Source: Elusimicrobiota bacterium
GTDB lineage: Bacteria; Elusimicrobiota; Elusimicrobia; UBA1565; UBA9628
DNA: 9,115 bases
Reading direction: 5' to 3'
NCBI GenBank assembly: GCA_028871595.1
Contig: JAGWMT010000121.1
Coordinates: 1 to 9,115 of the forward strand
Shown here one piece after another: positions 1-7,279 of the stretch (within the stretch, counting starts at the first letter, position 1; each line of letters starts with the position of its first letter). A program made the translations under genes and the position numbers. Under the pieces are notes generated by a model. That model did not search any database. It saw only the letters and a program-made list of their open reading frames with translations, and was not told the DNA's origin.

Positions 1-493
1 GTTTCCCGCGCCGGTGGACGCCCAACGCCACGTCGCCGGCCAGTCCCAGGGCGGCGACGTTCAGGAAGTGGCGCGTGCGCAAAGAGTCGCCGTCGCGGAA
101 GACGGCCGTCGCCGCGTCCAGCCTCCGCCGACGGCCCGCCGCCATGGCCTTGGCCCACGAGGCCGGATCGCGCGACACCCCGGCGTGCCGGGCGAAGTCG
201 CAACCCGAACCGGCGGGATACGTCGCCAATGTCGTCCCGACACGAGCGGCCTCGGGAACGGATAGATAGCCGCCCACGACCTCCCCGAGAGTGCCGTCGC
301 CGCCGACCGCGACGACGACATTCGCCCCTCCCAAAGTCGCCTCGCGGGCCAGTTCCCGTCCATGGCCGGGTCTTTCCGTAAAGCGGACCTCGGACTCCGG
401 CCAGACGTCCGCCGCCAGCGCCCGAGCCGTCTTCCAGCGCGCCGCCCCGCGCCCGTGTCCCGCCGCCGGGTTCACCACGAAAATTGTGGTCAT
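1..493 (-). CDS. Diacylglycerol kinase family lipid kinase, N-terminal part (3' end outside window)
   Basis: This is the first 164 residues of a lipid/diacylglycerol kinase-like protein (DAGK catalytic domain family), which transfers phosphate from ATP to a lipid such as diacylglycerol at the membrane. The reading frame was translated by hand from the complement and stays open to the window edge. It starts MTTIFVVNPAAGHGRG, matching the family's NPxxGxxxG opening. Near residues 78-86 it has VAVGGDGTLGE, the nucleotide-binding GGDGT signature. At about residues 110-117 it has PAGSGCDFAR, the equivalent of the PxGTxNDFA motif, with Cys where Asn is usual. NVAALGLAGDV (about 145-155) fits the start of the second domain. 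The ATG at 493-491 overlaps the TGA of the upstream gene (ATGA), suggesting translational coupling. Related enzymes include YegS and DgkB, and sequence alone does not fix the substrate. The family call is firm. Confidence 0.9.
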   Translation of the reverse strand, partial: MTTIFVVNPAAGHGRGAARWKTARALAADVWPESEVRFTERPGHGRELAREATLGGANVVVAVGGDGTLGEVVGGYLSVPEAARVGTTLATYPAGSGCDFARHAGVSRDPASWAKAMAAGRRRRLDAATAVFRDGDSLRTRHFLNVAALGLAGDVALGVHRRGK

Positions 494-1794
494 CGCGAAT
501 ATCGCCTTATTTTATCGGCCTTCACCGCGAGTTCCCGAGTGCCATCGTTCGCATCGAACCGGCATTCGCGAATCATCCAAGCTGGGGCCGACTTCACCGA
601 TAGCAAACGGCGGAAAATGGCGGACCTACATTGGGCGCAAGGCGAGATATCATATCCTCGAACGAAAGCGGGCACCAAGGACTTTGGCAGTCGGCCTTCC
701 ACAAGATCCGAAAGATCGACGACAAAACCATGCGCCATCTCCTTCGGCCAATTGCCTTTTAAGGCCCGTAATATCCTCTTCCCATCTTTATCTTCATAGT
801 TTTTATGGAACAACTCAAGGCCGCGCCTCGCGAGCCTACGACGACTCTTCAACGATTCCAGCGCTAAACTCCTAACGCGCGGATGCTTCAAACGCGACAG
901 CGCTCCCGTCGCCCGGGCACGGAGCCGTGGATCACGATGCCGAGCGAGCATTTCAAGCTTCGAATCGTAACGTGGAATATCGGCGACGTTAAAAACCCCT
1001 AGGACCGTCCGAAGCCGCGCCGGGTCTTCTTCTGCGAGAAAATATTCAAACGCGCGACCCAACTCCTTTATTGAGGCGCTTTTCCCGAATCTCCGCGCCA
1101 GGCCATAATACTCCGTCCGTCCGTTTCCCGTTTCGTCAAGACGCCTTTTCAACATGCGCCACGTCACCTTCTCAAGTTTTCGATGCGCGTGGCGATTTTC
1201 CTCGCGCCTCAAAGCGATTCGATAAGCGGACAAGTCGAGGTTCTTCGGGCGCAGAGCTCGGTGAGCGCTGACGGTACCGTAGCGCTCCCGCGCAGTATAA
1301 AACGCATATTCGGCAGCATAATCCGCCTTGAGGCGGCCTTCCCGTTCACGCCGGCCGATTGCGCGCGCCATGCGCGAATATCCTTCCAATCCATCGACGG
1401 CGATGATCTCTTCACAACCATCGACCCGCCCATTATCAAGACCTCGTTCGAAGCAGAGGTACAACTCCCTTTTTATTTGAGCGTCCCCGCCGGCCGCGTA
1501 ACCCCGCGCCAATTCAAGCAACTGACGGATCTCGTAATCCTTCTTCGCCGTCCGCAATCGCTTAATGAGGGACGAACGGAATCGACTTTCTTCCTTAGCC
1601 GCGTGAATCGCATCCCAAATCACCGCCCCAAACCCGTCGTCAATTTGAAGATCGTAACCGAGCGGACGCCTCATTCCACGAAACACTTCGCCCTCCATGC
1701 CGCGTAATCCATACTGACGGGCGTGAAGGACCACTCTCCCGAGGCCCTTATTCAGCGCGTCGCGAAACTGCTCCCGGCTCAAACGCATACGCAT
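490..1794 (-). CDS. Uncharacterised 434-aa helical protein with HEAT-like repeats
   Basis: I do not recognise a named family. The protein is soluble, very rich in Arg, Lys, Leu and Ala, and predicted all-helical, with no signal peptide or membrane segment. Residues about 275-345 (SKLEMLARHRDPRLRARATG onwards) show the paired amphipathic helices of HEAT/ARM-type repeats, with Asp-Pro and Lys-His-Pro turns. The C-terminal part carries a C386-x-x-C389 pair followed by Arg, then W406 and E410-C411, spaced as if conserved. No catalytic motif is visible, so a scaffold or binding role is an inference. Start: ATG at 1794, with a second ATG two codons later. No Shine-Dalgarno lies just upstream, and a promoter-like pair places transcription start at or near the first ATG. 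The stop overlaps the lipid-kinase start by four bases. Its GC content is visibly lower than its neighbours (32 of 60 in bases 601-660). Confidence 0.8.
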   Translation of the reverse strand: MRMRLSREQFRDALNKGLGRVVLHARQYGLRGMEGEVFRGMRRPLGYDLQIDDGFGAVIWDAIHAAKEESRFRSSLIKRLRTAKKDYEIRQLLELARGYAAGGDAQIKRELYLCFERGLDNGRVDGCEEIIAVDGLEGYSRMARAIGRREREGRLKADYAAEYAFYTARERYGTVSAHRALRPKNLDLSAYRIALRREENRHAHRKLEKVTWRMLKRRLDETGNGRTEYYGLARRFGKSASIKELGRAFEYFLAEEDPARLRTVLGVFNVADIPRYDSKLEMLARHRDPRLRARATGALSRLKHPRVRSLALESLKSRRRLARRGLELFHKNYEDKDGKRILRALKGNWPKEMAHGFVVDLSDLVEGRLPKSLVPAFVRGYDISPCAQCRSAIFRRLLSVKSAPAWMIRECRFDANDGTRELAVKADKIRRYSR

Positions 1795-1800
1795 GGCACC

Positions 1801-1829
1801 AGGATAGCCTACCCCTCCCGTTCGGGCAA
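1801..1829 (-). promoter_or_regulatory. Candidate promoter for the HEAT-like gene, leaderless geometry
   Basis: On the minus strand, TTGCCC (complement of 1824-1829) and TATCCT (complement of 1801-1806) are separated by exactly 17 bases. Each hexamer matches the sigma-70 consensus at four of six positions. The -10 box ends 6 bases before the ATG at 1794, so transcription would begin at about the first base of the start codon. This agrees with the absence of a nearby ribosome binding site. It is an inference from motif and spacing only. Confidence 0.35.
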
Positions 1830-1883
1830 GGGTTCCTCGGATGTAAACGGGAACAAATTCAGGGGGTCAATCGTAAGATAGGC

Positions 1884-2978
1884 ATGGATCCCGCACCCGT
1901 TAACTCTTCGCGCGAAGAATTCTACAAGCCTGACACCGCCCCCCTACCTGTCAAACATTTATCGGATGATCAATTGGAACGACAGTTGGCAAATCTCGTC
2001 GCCGCCGAGTCCGAGGCGACCGCGGACGTGGTCGCACATATCGCTGAATTCGAAAGGCGCCGTTTGTTCGCGCCGAAGAGCTTTCCAGGCATGTTCGATT
2101 ACTGCACGAAGAAACTGGGCTATTCGGAAGGCGCGGCGTACCTGCGCATCTACGCCGGCCGTTTATCCCTGGAATATCCCGAGTTGATCGATCTGCTCCG
2201 CGCGCGCCGCCTACATCTCACCGCGATCCGAACCGTGGGGCCACACTTGAAGGCCTCAAACCGAGTCGAGATTTTGTCCCGCTGCCTCTGCAAGACCGAA
2301 CGCGAACTCAAGTTTTTTGTGGCGGAGCTCGCGCCGAAACCCGAACCGTCGGAGGTGGTAAGGCGTTTGCCATCGCCGGAACCACTCCTGTCCGCGCCGA
2401 CGGCGGAACGCGCACCCGCGCTGCTGGCGAGGGAATTGATTCCGAGGGAATCCCCGAAGGCCCGTATCGAGCCGTTGACTCCGCAACGCGTACGCTTCGC
2501 GTTCACTGGCTCGGCGGCTTTCCTCACCAAAGTGGAGCGAGTGCGCGGATTGCTCAGGCACAAGCACCCCACGGGCGCCTTGGAAGACATTTTCCACGAG
2601 ACCGTCGAATTCTTTCTCAATTCTCGCGCCCCAGACCGGGTCAAGCGGCAACTCCGCACGCGCTTCTCGAAACCGCACGGACGGCGCATTCCCAATTGGG
2701 TCAAAGAAACCGTGTACAAACGCGACGGCGGACGCTGCGCCTTTCGGTCGCCCGAGGGGACGCGCTGCGAGGCGCGGGGCGGCCTGGAGTACGATCACGT
2801 CGTCCCGTGGGCCCATGGCGGCGTCTCCAACGACCCGAATAACATCCGTCTGCTTTGTCGGACGCACAATGCCCTGGAAGCGGAGAGGGTGTTTGGCCCG
2901 CGGACGACTCGAAATAAGAAAACCCCCGACCGGAGGAGAGCCGGTCGGGGGTTCGGGTCCGAATTTCGTTCTACTTAG
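1884..2978 (+). CDS. HNH endonuclease with DUF222-like N-terminal region
   Basis: A 364-residue protein of the HNH nuclease type. The N-terminal half (about 25-150) is helical and contains LSDDQLERQLANLVAAESEA and a KLGYSEGAAYLRI segment, typical of the DUF222-like proteins that often precede a C-terminal HNH domain. A proline-rich linker (about 150-200) follows. The HNH domain spans about 268-338: C285 and C295, then DH at 304-305 with H305 the likely general base, WAHGG at 309-313, N320, and LCRTHN with C325 and H328. The paired Cys/Cys and Cys/His residues suggest structural zinc. Such genes occur in many copies in some genomes and their biological role is mostly unknown. The start has no convincing Shine-Dalgarno; TAAGAT at 1874-1879 is a weak -10 candidate. 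About the last 20 codons run through a terminator that belongs to the opposite-strand protease, so the C-terminal tail may be non-native. Confidence 0.85.
   Translation: MDPAPVNSSREEFYKPDTAPLPVKHLSDDQLERQLANLVAAESEATADVVAHIAEFERRRLFAPKSFPGMFDYCTKKLGYSEGAAYLRIYAGRLSLEYPELIDLLRARRLHLTAIRTVGPHLKASNRVEILSRCLCKTERELKFFVAELAPKPEPSEVVRRLPSPEPLLSAPTAERAPALLARELIPRESPKARIEPLTPQRVRFAFTGSAAFLTKVERVRGLLRHKHPTGALEDIFHETVEFFLNSRAPDRVKRQLRTRFSKPHGRRIPNWVKETVYKRDGGRCAFRSPEGTRCEARGGLEYDHVVPWAHGGVSNDPNNIRLLCRTHNALEAERVFGPRTTRNKKTPDRRRAGRGFGSEFRST
2915..2953 (-). terminator. Intrinsic terminator of the downstream subtilase gene
   Basis: A perfect 13-base inverted repeat, AACCCCCGACCGG at 2921-2933 and CCGGTCGGGGGTT at 2941-2953, encloses a 7-base loop. 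Read on the minus strand, the stem is followed by TTTTCTTATTTC, a U-rich tail. It lies 22 bases past the protease stop codon. No T-run follows it on the plus strand, so it should act in one direction only. It sits inside the 3' coding part of the HNH gene, covering codons about 346-357. Confidence 0.9.
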
Positions 2979-4255
2979 TGAACCAGCTTGCCGGCGTCGA
3001 TCATGCCGGCGCCCTGCTCGTCGGTCGACAGGCCCGGGAGGGGCTTGGCGGCCTTCTTGAGCTGGTTGAACACGCCGTCCGGGCCGGACAGGCCGGTCCA
3101 GCCCTGGGACACCGCCAGCGCGGCCAGGCCGGCCACGTGGGGCGACGCCATCGACGTGCCGTTGTAGGAGATCTGGCCGCCGCCCAGCTTGTCGGACACG
3201 ATGTCCACGCCCGGGGCGATGAACTTCACTTCCGGCCCGCGGCTGGAGAAGGACGCGATGTGGTCGTCGGAGTCGGACGCGGACACCGCGATGGTCTCCG
3301 GGTAAGCGCCCGGGAAGCCCACCGAGCCGCCCGAGTTGCCGGCCGCGGCGACGATGACCATGCCCATGCCCTTGGCGTAGCGCACGGCGCGGTGCATCGC
3401 GTCGGAGTCCACCGGCGCGCCCAGCGACATGTTGGCGACCTGCATCCCGTTCTTGGCCGCCCACACGATGCCGTCGATCACGTCGGAGAGGTTGCCGGAG
3501 CCGTCCGCGTCCAGGACCTTGACCGCGTACAGACGCGCCTTCGGGGCGACGCCGACCACGCCCTTGCCGTCGCGCAGCGCGGCGATGGTGCCGGAGACGT
3601 GCGTGCCGTGGCCGTTGTCGTCTTGATAGTCCTCGGGGCGCTCGGTCTTGGTGATCGCCGAGTAGCCGCCGTCCACCTTGCCCGCCAGGTCGGGATGGCT
3701 GAGGTCGATGCCGGTGTCGATGATGGCCACCTTCACGCCCGCGCCTTCGGTCACGTCCCAGGCCGCCGGAGCGTGCACGCGGTTGATGCCCCACGTGATC
3801 TCGCCGCGGTTGGCGGCGTTGGCCAGCTTGGCCTGCTTCACCGCGAACGCGGCGTTCGGGAACTTGAGACCCTCGAAGCCGGCGCCGAACGGCGTCGCCT
3901 GGAAGGAGACCTGGGCCTGCTCGATCCACTTCACGCGCTGGTCGGGCTCGATGGAGGCGATGCCGTCCAGACCGCCGGCGGCCGCGCCGCTGAACTGCGG
4001 CTTGGCCAAGGTGGTCCCGGCCGGGAGGTCCACGACGGCGGCGGAGTACTCGTTGTCCGTGTTCCCGTCCGTGGCGATCTGCGCGGTCGCCTTGACCTTA
4101 AGAGCGGCGAGAGCCTGGTCGCGGCCCTGCTGCTTCACGGAGGGCTTAAAGGTCACGATCCAGCGCTTCATTCCGGACTGCGTGGAGGGGAGCGGGTTCC
4201 CCAACGCGGGCGAGGCGATCAGCGCGGCCAAGACGACTTTCAGCGAGAGTCTCAT
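2975..4255 (-). CDS. Secreted subtilisin-like serine protease (S8 family), paralogue 1
   Basis: A 426-residue extracellular or periplasmic subtilase. Residues 1-19 are a Sec signal peptide (MRLSLKVVLAALIASPALG), with likely cleavage before NPLPS. Residues about 30-112 (RWIVTFKPSV...) resemble an inhibitor-I9 prodomain that assists folding and is removed on activation. The catalytic domain (about 150-426) has the complete triad: D180 in VAIIDTGID, H216 in NGHGTHVSG and S368 in NGTSMASPHVAG. The oxyanion Asn is N307 in AAAGNSGG. The domain is compact, with no C-terminal P-domain, PKD domain or anchor visible. An in-frame ATG 28 codons upstream exists. I chose the ATG at 4255 because AAGGAG lies 9 bases before it and the signal peptide begins there. 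The last four bases overlap the convergent HNH gene. The next gene upstream is a paralogue in the same orientation. Confidence 0.95.
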   Translation of the reverse strand: MRLSLKVVLAALIASPALGNPLPSTQSGMKRWIVTFKPSVKQQGRDQALAALKVKATAQIATDGNTDNEYSAAVVDLPAGTTLAKPQFSGAAAGGLDGIASIEPDQRVKWIEQAQVSFQATPFGAGFEGLKFPNAAFAVKQAKLANAANRGEITWGINRVHAPAAWDVTEGAGVKVAIIDTGIDLSHPDLAGKVDGGYSAITKTERPEDYQDDNGHGTHVSGTIAALRDGKGVVGVAPKARLYAVKVLDADGSGNLSDVIDGIVWAAKNGMQVANMSLGAPVDSDAMHRAVRYAKGMGMVIVAAAGNSGGSVGFPGAYPETIAVSASDSDDHIASFSSRGPEVKFIAPGVDIVSDKLGGGQISYNGTSMASPHVAGLAALAVSQGWTGLSGPDGVFNQLKKAAKPLPGLSTDEQGAGMIDAGKLVH

Positions 4256-4295
4256 TCCTTTGGTCTCCTTCCCGACCGGAGAGGGGTCCGGTGCG

Positions 4296-4329
4296 GGCCT
4301 TGCGTCTAACGGATGATAGCCGCAAGGCC
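4296..4329 (-). promoter_or_regulatory. Inverted repeat enclosing a candidate -10 box upstream of subtilase 1
   Basis: GGCCTTGCG at 4296-4304 is mirrored exactly by CGCAAGGCC at 4321-4329, with 16 bases between. The loop contains TATCAT on the minus strand (complement of 4313-4318), a plausible -10 box about 58 bases before the ATG at 4255. No convincing -35 box is seen at 16-18 bases. The repeat could be an operator or an RNA hairpin in read-through transcripts. A second small hairpin, ACCGGA/TCCGGT at 4275-4280 and 4287-4292, lies in the leader. Confidence 0.35.
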
Positions 4330-4414
4330 TACTTTTCACATGGGCCTAGGGGCCTAGGGCGAGGTAGGACCAAAGGCCTAGACTCTAGGCCCTCCGCCTC
4401 GAAGGGCCTAGGCC
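4326..4414. repeat. Cluster of GGCCTA(G) motifs between the two subtilase genes
   Basis: Seven copies of GGCCTA or its complement fall within 89 bases: forward at 4326, 4343, 4351, 4375 and 4405; reverse (TAGGCC) at 4386 and 4409. GGCCTAGG is repeated in tandem at 4343-4350 and 4351-4358. GGCCTAGA and TCTAGGCC face each other around one base at 4375-4391. GGCCTAGGCC at 4405-4414 is a perfect palindrome. Single further copies occur at 5683 and 6004, both at or between genes. By eye I found only one copy inside a coding region (8199-8204). The function is unknown. Confidence 0.75.
4385..4411 (-). terminator. Candidate hairpin terminator of subtilase 2
   Basis: CTAGGCCCT at 4385-4393 pairs perfectly with AGGGCCTAG at 4403-4411 around a 9-base loop, 10 bases past the stop of the upstream protease. 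It is made of the GGCCTA motifs themselves and has no proper U-tract, only a TTT some 12 bases later. It could be a weak terminator, an mRNA 3'-end stabiliser, or a by-product of the motif array. Confidence 0.3.
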
Positions 4415-4421
4415 TTACGGG

Positions 4422-5636
<1,215 letters not shown>

Positions 5637-5658
5637 GTGGTGTTTCCTCCGAGGAAAA

Positions 5659-5667
5659 ATTCTACCA
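5659..5667 (-). promoter_or_regulatory. Candidate extended -10 promoter of subtilase 2
   Basis: The minus strand reads TGGTAGAAT (complement of 5659-5667), an extended -10 element (TGn plus a TATAAT-like hexamer). Its proximal edge is 22 bases before the ATG, giving a predicted leader of about 16 bases that still contains the GGAGGAAA ribosome binding site. No good -35 is present, which extended -10 promoters can tolerate. Confidence 0.4.
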
Positions 5668-5677
5668 CAGGGCGGGA

Positions 5678-5730
5678 CGAAGGGCCTAATTTATTTTTGG
5701 GTCTTACGGATTTATTTTAGGGGCCCTTCG
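5678..5730. repeat. Long-loop inverted repeat around an AT-rich stretch
   Basis: CGAAGGGCC at 5678-5686 is matched exactly by GGCCCTTCG at 5722-5730. The arms extend by TAA/TTA after a 2-base bulge. The 35-base interval is unusually AT-rich for this window (TTTATTTTTGG and TTTATTTTAG). It lies between the divergent subtilase 2 and the 65-aa gene, just upstream of both promoters, so it may be a binding site or an UP-like element. This is inferred from position only. Confidence 0.4.
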
Positions 5731-5760
5731 ACTCACGGCCCCGCGCGGGAAAATTGGCCG

Positions 5761-5789
5761 TTGACGAATGCGGGGTCGGGGGTTATACT
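5761..5789 (+). promoter_or_regulatory. Sigma-70-type promoter of the 65-aa gene
   Basis: TTGACG at 5761-5766 and TATACT at 5784-5789 are separated by exactly 17 bases, each matching consensus at five of six positions. This is the best promoter in the window. Predicted transcription start is about 5796, leaving a leader of roughly 10 bases before the ATG at 5806, with GAGGG at 5797-5801 as the ribosome binding site. Confidence 0.75.
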
Positions 5790-5805
5790 CCGAAAAGAGG
5801 GTGCT

Positions 5806-6003
5806 ATGAAAAAAATCTCAGCGAAGAGCGGTGTCCGGTCCCGCCACGCGGGCCGGAGCAAGGCGAAGGGCGGCAGGACGCTCGAACACGACCGAGGCTG
5901 GAACGAGCTCGAGGTCCAGGCCGACCGGCTGAAATCCGACTGGATGAGCCTCGCGGTCCAGCTGGGAATCGGCGGCGGACAGGAGAAGTCCGTCTTCGAG
6001 TAG
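5806..6003 (+). CDS. Small basic protein of unknown function, 65 aa
   Basis: I do not recognise this protein. The first 25 residues (MKKISAKSGVRSRHAGRSKA then KGGR) are strongly basic and likely disordered, and could bind nucleic acid. Residues about 31-55 (GWNELEVQADRLKSDWMSLA then VQLGI) form a probable amphipathic helix with two tryptophans. It has no signal peptide or cysteines. The frame is open further upstream, but the start at 5806 is fixed by the promoter and a GAGGG ribosome binding site four bases before the ATG. It is divergent from subtilase 2 and ends three bases before the stop of the convergent nuclease gene. A strong dedicated promoter argues it is a real gene and not a chance frame. 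Confidence 0.65.
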   Translation: MKKISAKSGVRSRHAGRSKAKGGRTLEHDRGWNELEVQADRLKSDWMSLAVQLGIGGGQEKSVFE

Positions 6004-6006
6004 GGC

Positions 6007-7263
6007 CTAGTCCTCGTCGGCCGCGCGGCGGCGCCTCAGGCGCACCGTGCGCGCGGCCTCGCGGCGACCGAAGCGCTCGATCAGGGCCTCCGCCGCCGCC
6101 AGGATCGGACCCTCCCACCGTTTCGCGCGCGCGCCCTCCACGAGGGCATGAGCGTCCAGCCGCGCGACCTCGTCCCAGACCGGCGCGGCTCGCGCCGCCT
6201 TCTCCAGCTCGGCGTGCTTTTCCGGCTCGTGGGTCTTCGTGGGGAGATGGACGTCGTTCTTGACCGTCACCGACGCCTCGGCGGTCTCTCCGGCGACGGT
6301 TGTCACGCCGGCCGCTTCGGCGAAATCGGCGATGCGCCCGTCCAATTCGTCCTTCTCCAGTTCCAGGGTCTTCAACTCGTCCTTTAAACGCCGGCGCTTG
6401 TCTTCCACCTGGGTGAGGGCGTTTACCAGGCGCACGCCGTCGTCGCGCTTGCGCTCCTCCGGCGGCAGCGCCGCCACCTTCACCGGATGCGCGAACACGG
6501 GGCAGAGGTCCCGGTATTCGCACCAGTCGCATAACGGTCCGGGGTTCGGAAGGAATTCGTGGTCATGCTTGATGGCGGAGATCGTCGCGGTCACGTCCGC
6601 GAGCAGGCGTTCCCGCGCCGCGGCGTCGCGGATCGACGTTAATATTTTGCCGTGGCGAACGTAGTGCCACTTGAGCCGCACATCCTTCGTGTCGGGCCAC
6701 TCGCGGCGAACCGCGATTTCGTAGAGGGCCAGCTGCCAGTCGGCGTCGGCATGCTCCTGGTTGGGCAAAGTCTTGGCCGTCTTGTAGTCGTGGATCTCGA
6801 AAGCGCCGTCGGGCGCCAGCGAAAGGCGGTCGACGAAGCCCTCGATGCGGTATTCGCCGTCGTCGACCGTCAGAGGGAAGCCGACGCGCTTCTCGACGGC
6901 CACGGTCCGGTCCTCGTTGAAAGGGGCGTGCGCCGCGTAATACAGCTCGACGCAGTCGTCGCCGACCTTGATCCAGTCGTCCTTCGTGAACCGGAGGTCC
7001 TTGAGTTGGACGGTGTCGTCCCACTCCTCGCTCAACGCGGCGCGGTAAAGCGCCCGGACCTCGGCTGATGTCGGCACCTTGCCGCCCGACACCAATCCGT
7101 ACAGTTCCTCGAAGGCGGCGTGCACCGCGGTTCCGACCACGGTCTCCGGGGTCTTGCGCCGCCGGGAGATCTTGTCCACGTAGCGGTACTGGTAGCGCCG
7201 GGCGCAGTTCTTGTAGACGTCCAGCTTGGACGGCGAGAACTTCGAGGAGCGATCTTCTTCCAT
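6007..7263 (-). CDS. RecB/Cas4-like PD-(D/E)XK nuclease with predicted Fe-S cluster
   Basis: A 418-residue member of the PD-(D/E)XK superfamily (PDDEXK_1, related to the RecB/AddB C-terminal nuclease and Cas4). Visible active-site elements in order: H48 in VGTAVHAAFEEL, D145 in EGFVDRL, D159-Y160-K161 in IHDYKTAK, and Q177/Y181 in DWQLALYE. One Cys (C20, in KNCARRYQYRY) and a C245-x2-C248-x5-C254 group match the four-cysteine Fe-S cluster of AddB-type nucleases. Residues about 262-313 form a charged coiled coil. A C-terminal region of about 100 residues with a short beta segment (ASVTVKND) is not assigned. No helicase domain is present and no helicase gene lies nearby, so this is a stand-alone nuclease, probably acting in DNA repair or processing. 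GAGG lies seven bases before the ATG. The gene follows rlmI by 16 bases, suggesting one operon. Confidence 0.9.
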   Translation of the reverse strand: MEEDRSSKFSPSKLDVYKNCARRYQYRYVDKISRRRKTPETVVGTAVHAAFEELYGLVSGGKVPTSAEVRALYRAALSEEWDDTVQLKDLRFTKDDWIKVGDDCVELYYAAHAPFNEDRTVAVEKRVGFPLTVDDGEYRIEGFVDRLSLAPDGAFEIHDYKTAKTLPNQEHADADWQLALYEIAVRREWPDTKDVRLKWHYVRHGKILTSIRDAAARERLLADVTATISAIKHDHEFLPNPGPLCDWCEYRDLCPVFAHPVKVAALPPEERKRDDGVRLVNALTQVEDKRRRLKDELKTLELEKDELDGRIADFAEAAGVTTVAGETAEASVTVKNDVHLPTKTHEPEKHAELEKAARAAPVWDEVARLDAHALVEGARAKRWEGPILAAAEALIERFGRREAARTVRLRRRRAADED

Positions 7264-7279
7264 TCAACGTCCTCGAGGC

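Noticed and set aside
1884..2978. Group II intron or homing-endonuclease interpretation of the HNH gene
   Set aside because: No reverse transcriptase domain, intron RNA structure or interrupted host gene is visible; the N-terminal helical region fits the DUF222-HNH type.
2256..3929. 557-codon minus-strand frame spanning the HNH gene and subtilase 1
   Set aside because: It is out of frame with the subtilase, crosses its terminator and antisense HNH codons, and gives an Arg/Gly-rich low-complexity product without recognisable motifs.
2978..4309. Long open frame of over 440 codons on the plus strand opposite subtilase 1
   Set aside because: It is the antisense shadow of a GC-rich gene: its product is a run of Val, Gly, Arg, His and Asp with no domain, while the minus strand encodes an intact subtilase.
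4256..4339. 28-codon N-terminal extension of subtilase 1
   Set aside because: It would bury the signal peptide behind a charged, Pro-rich segment, whereas AAGGAG precedes the internal ATG at proper spacing.
6007..7263. CRISPR-associated Cas4 reading of the nuclease
   Set aside because: No repeat-spacer array or other cas gene is in the window; length, coiled coil and context fit a stand-alone RecB/AddB-like nuclease better.
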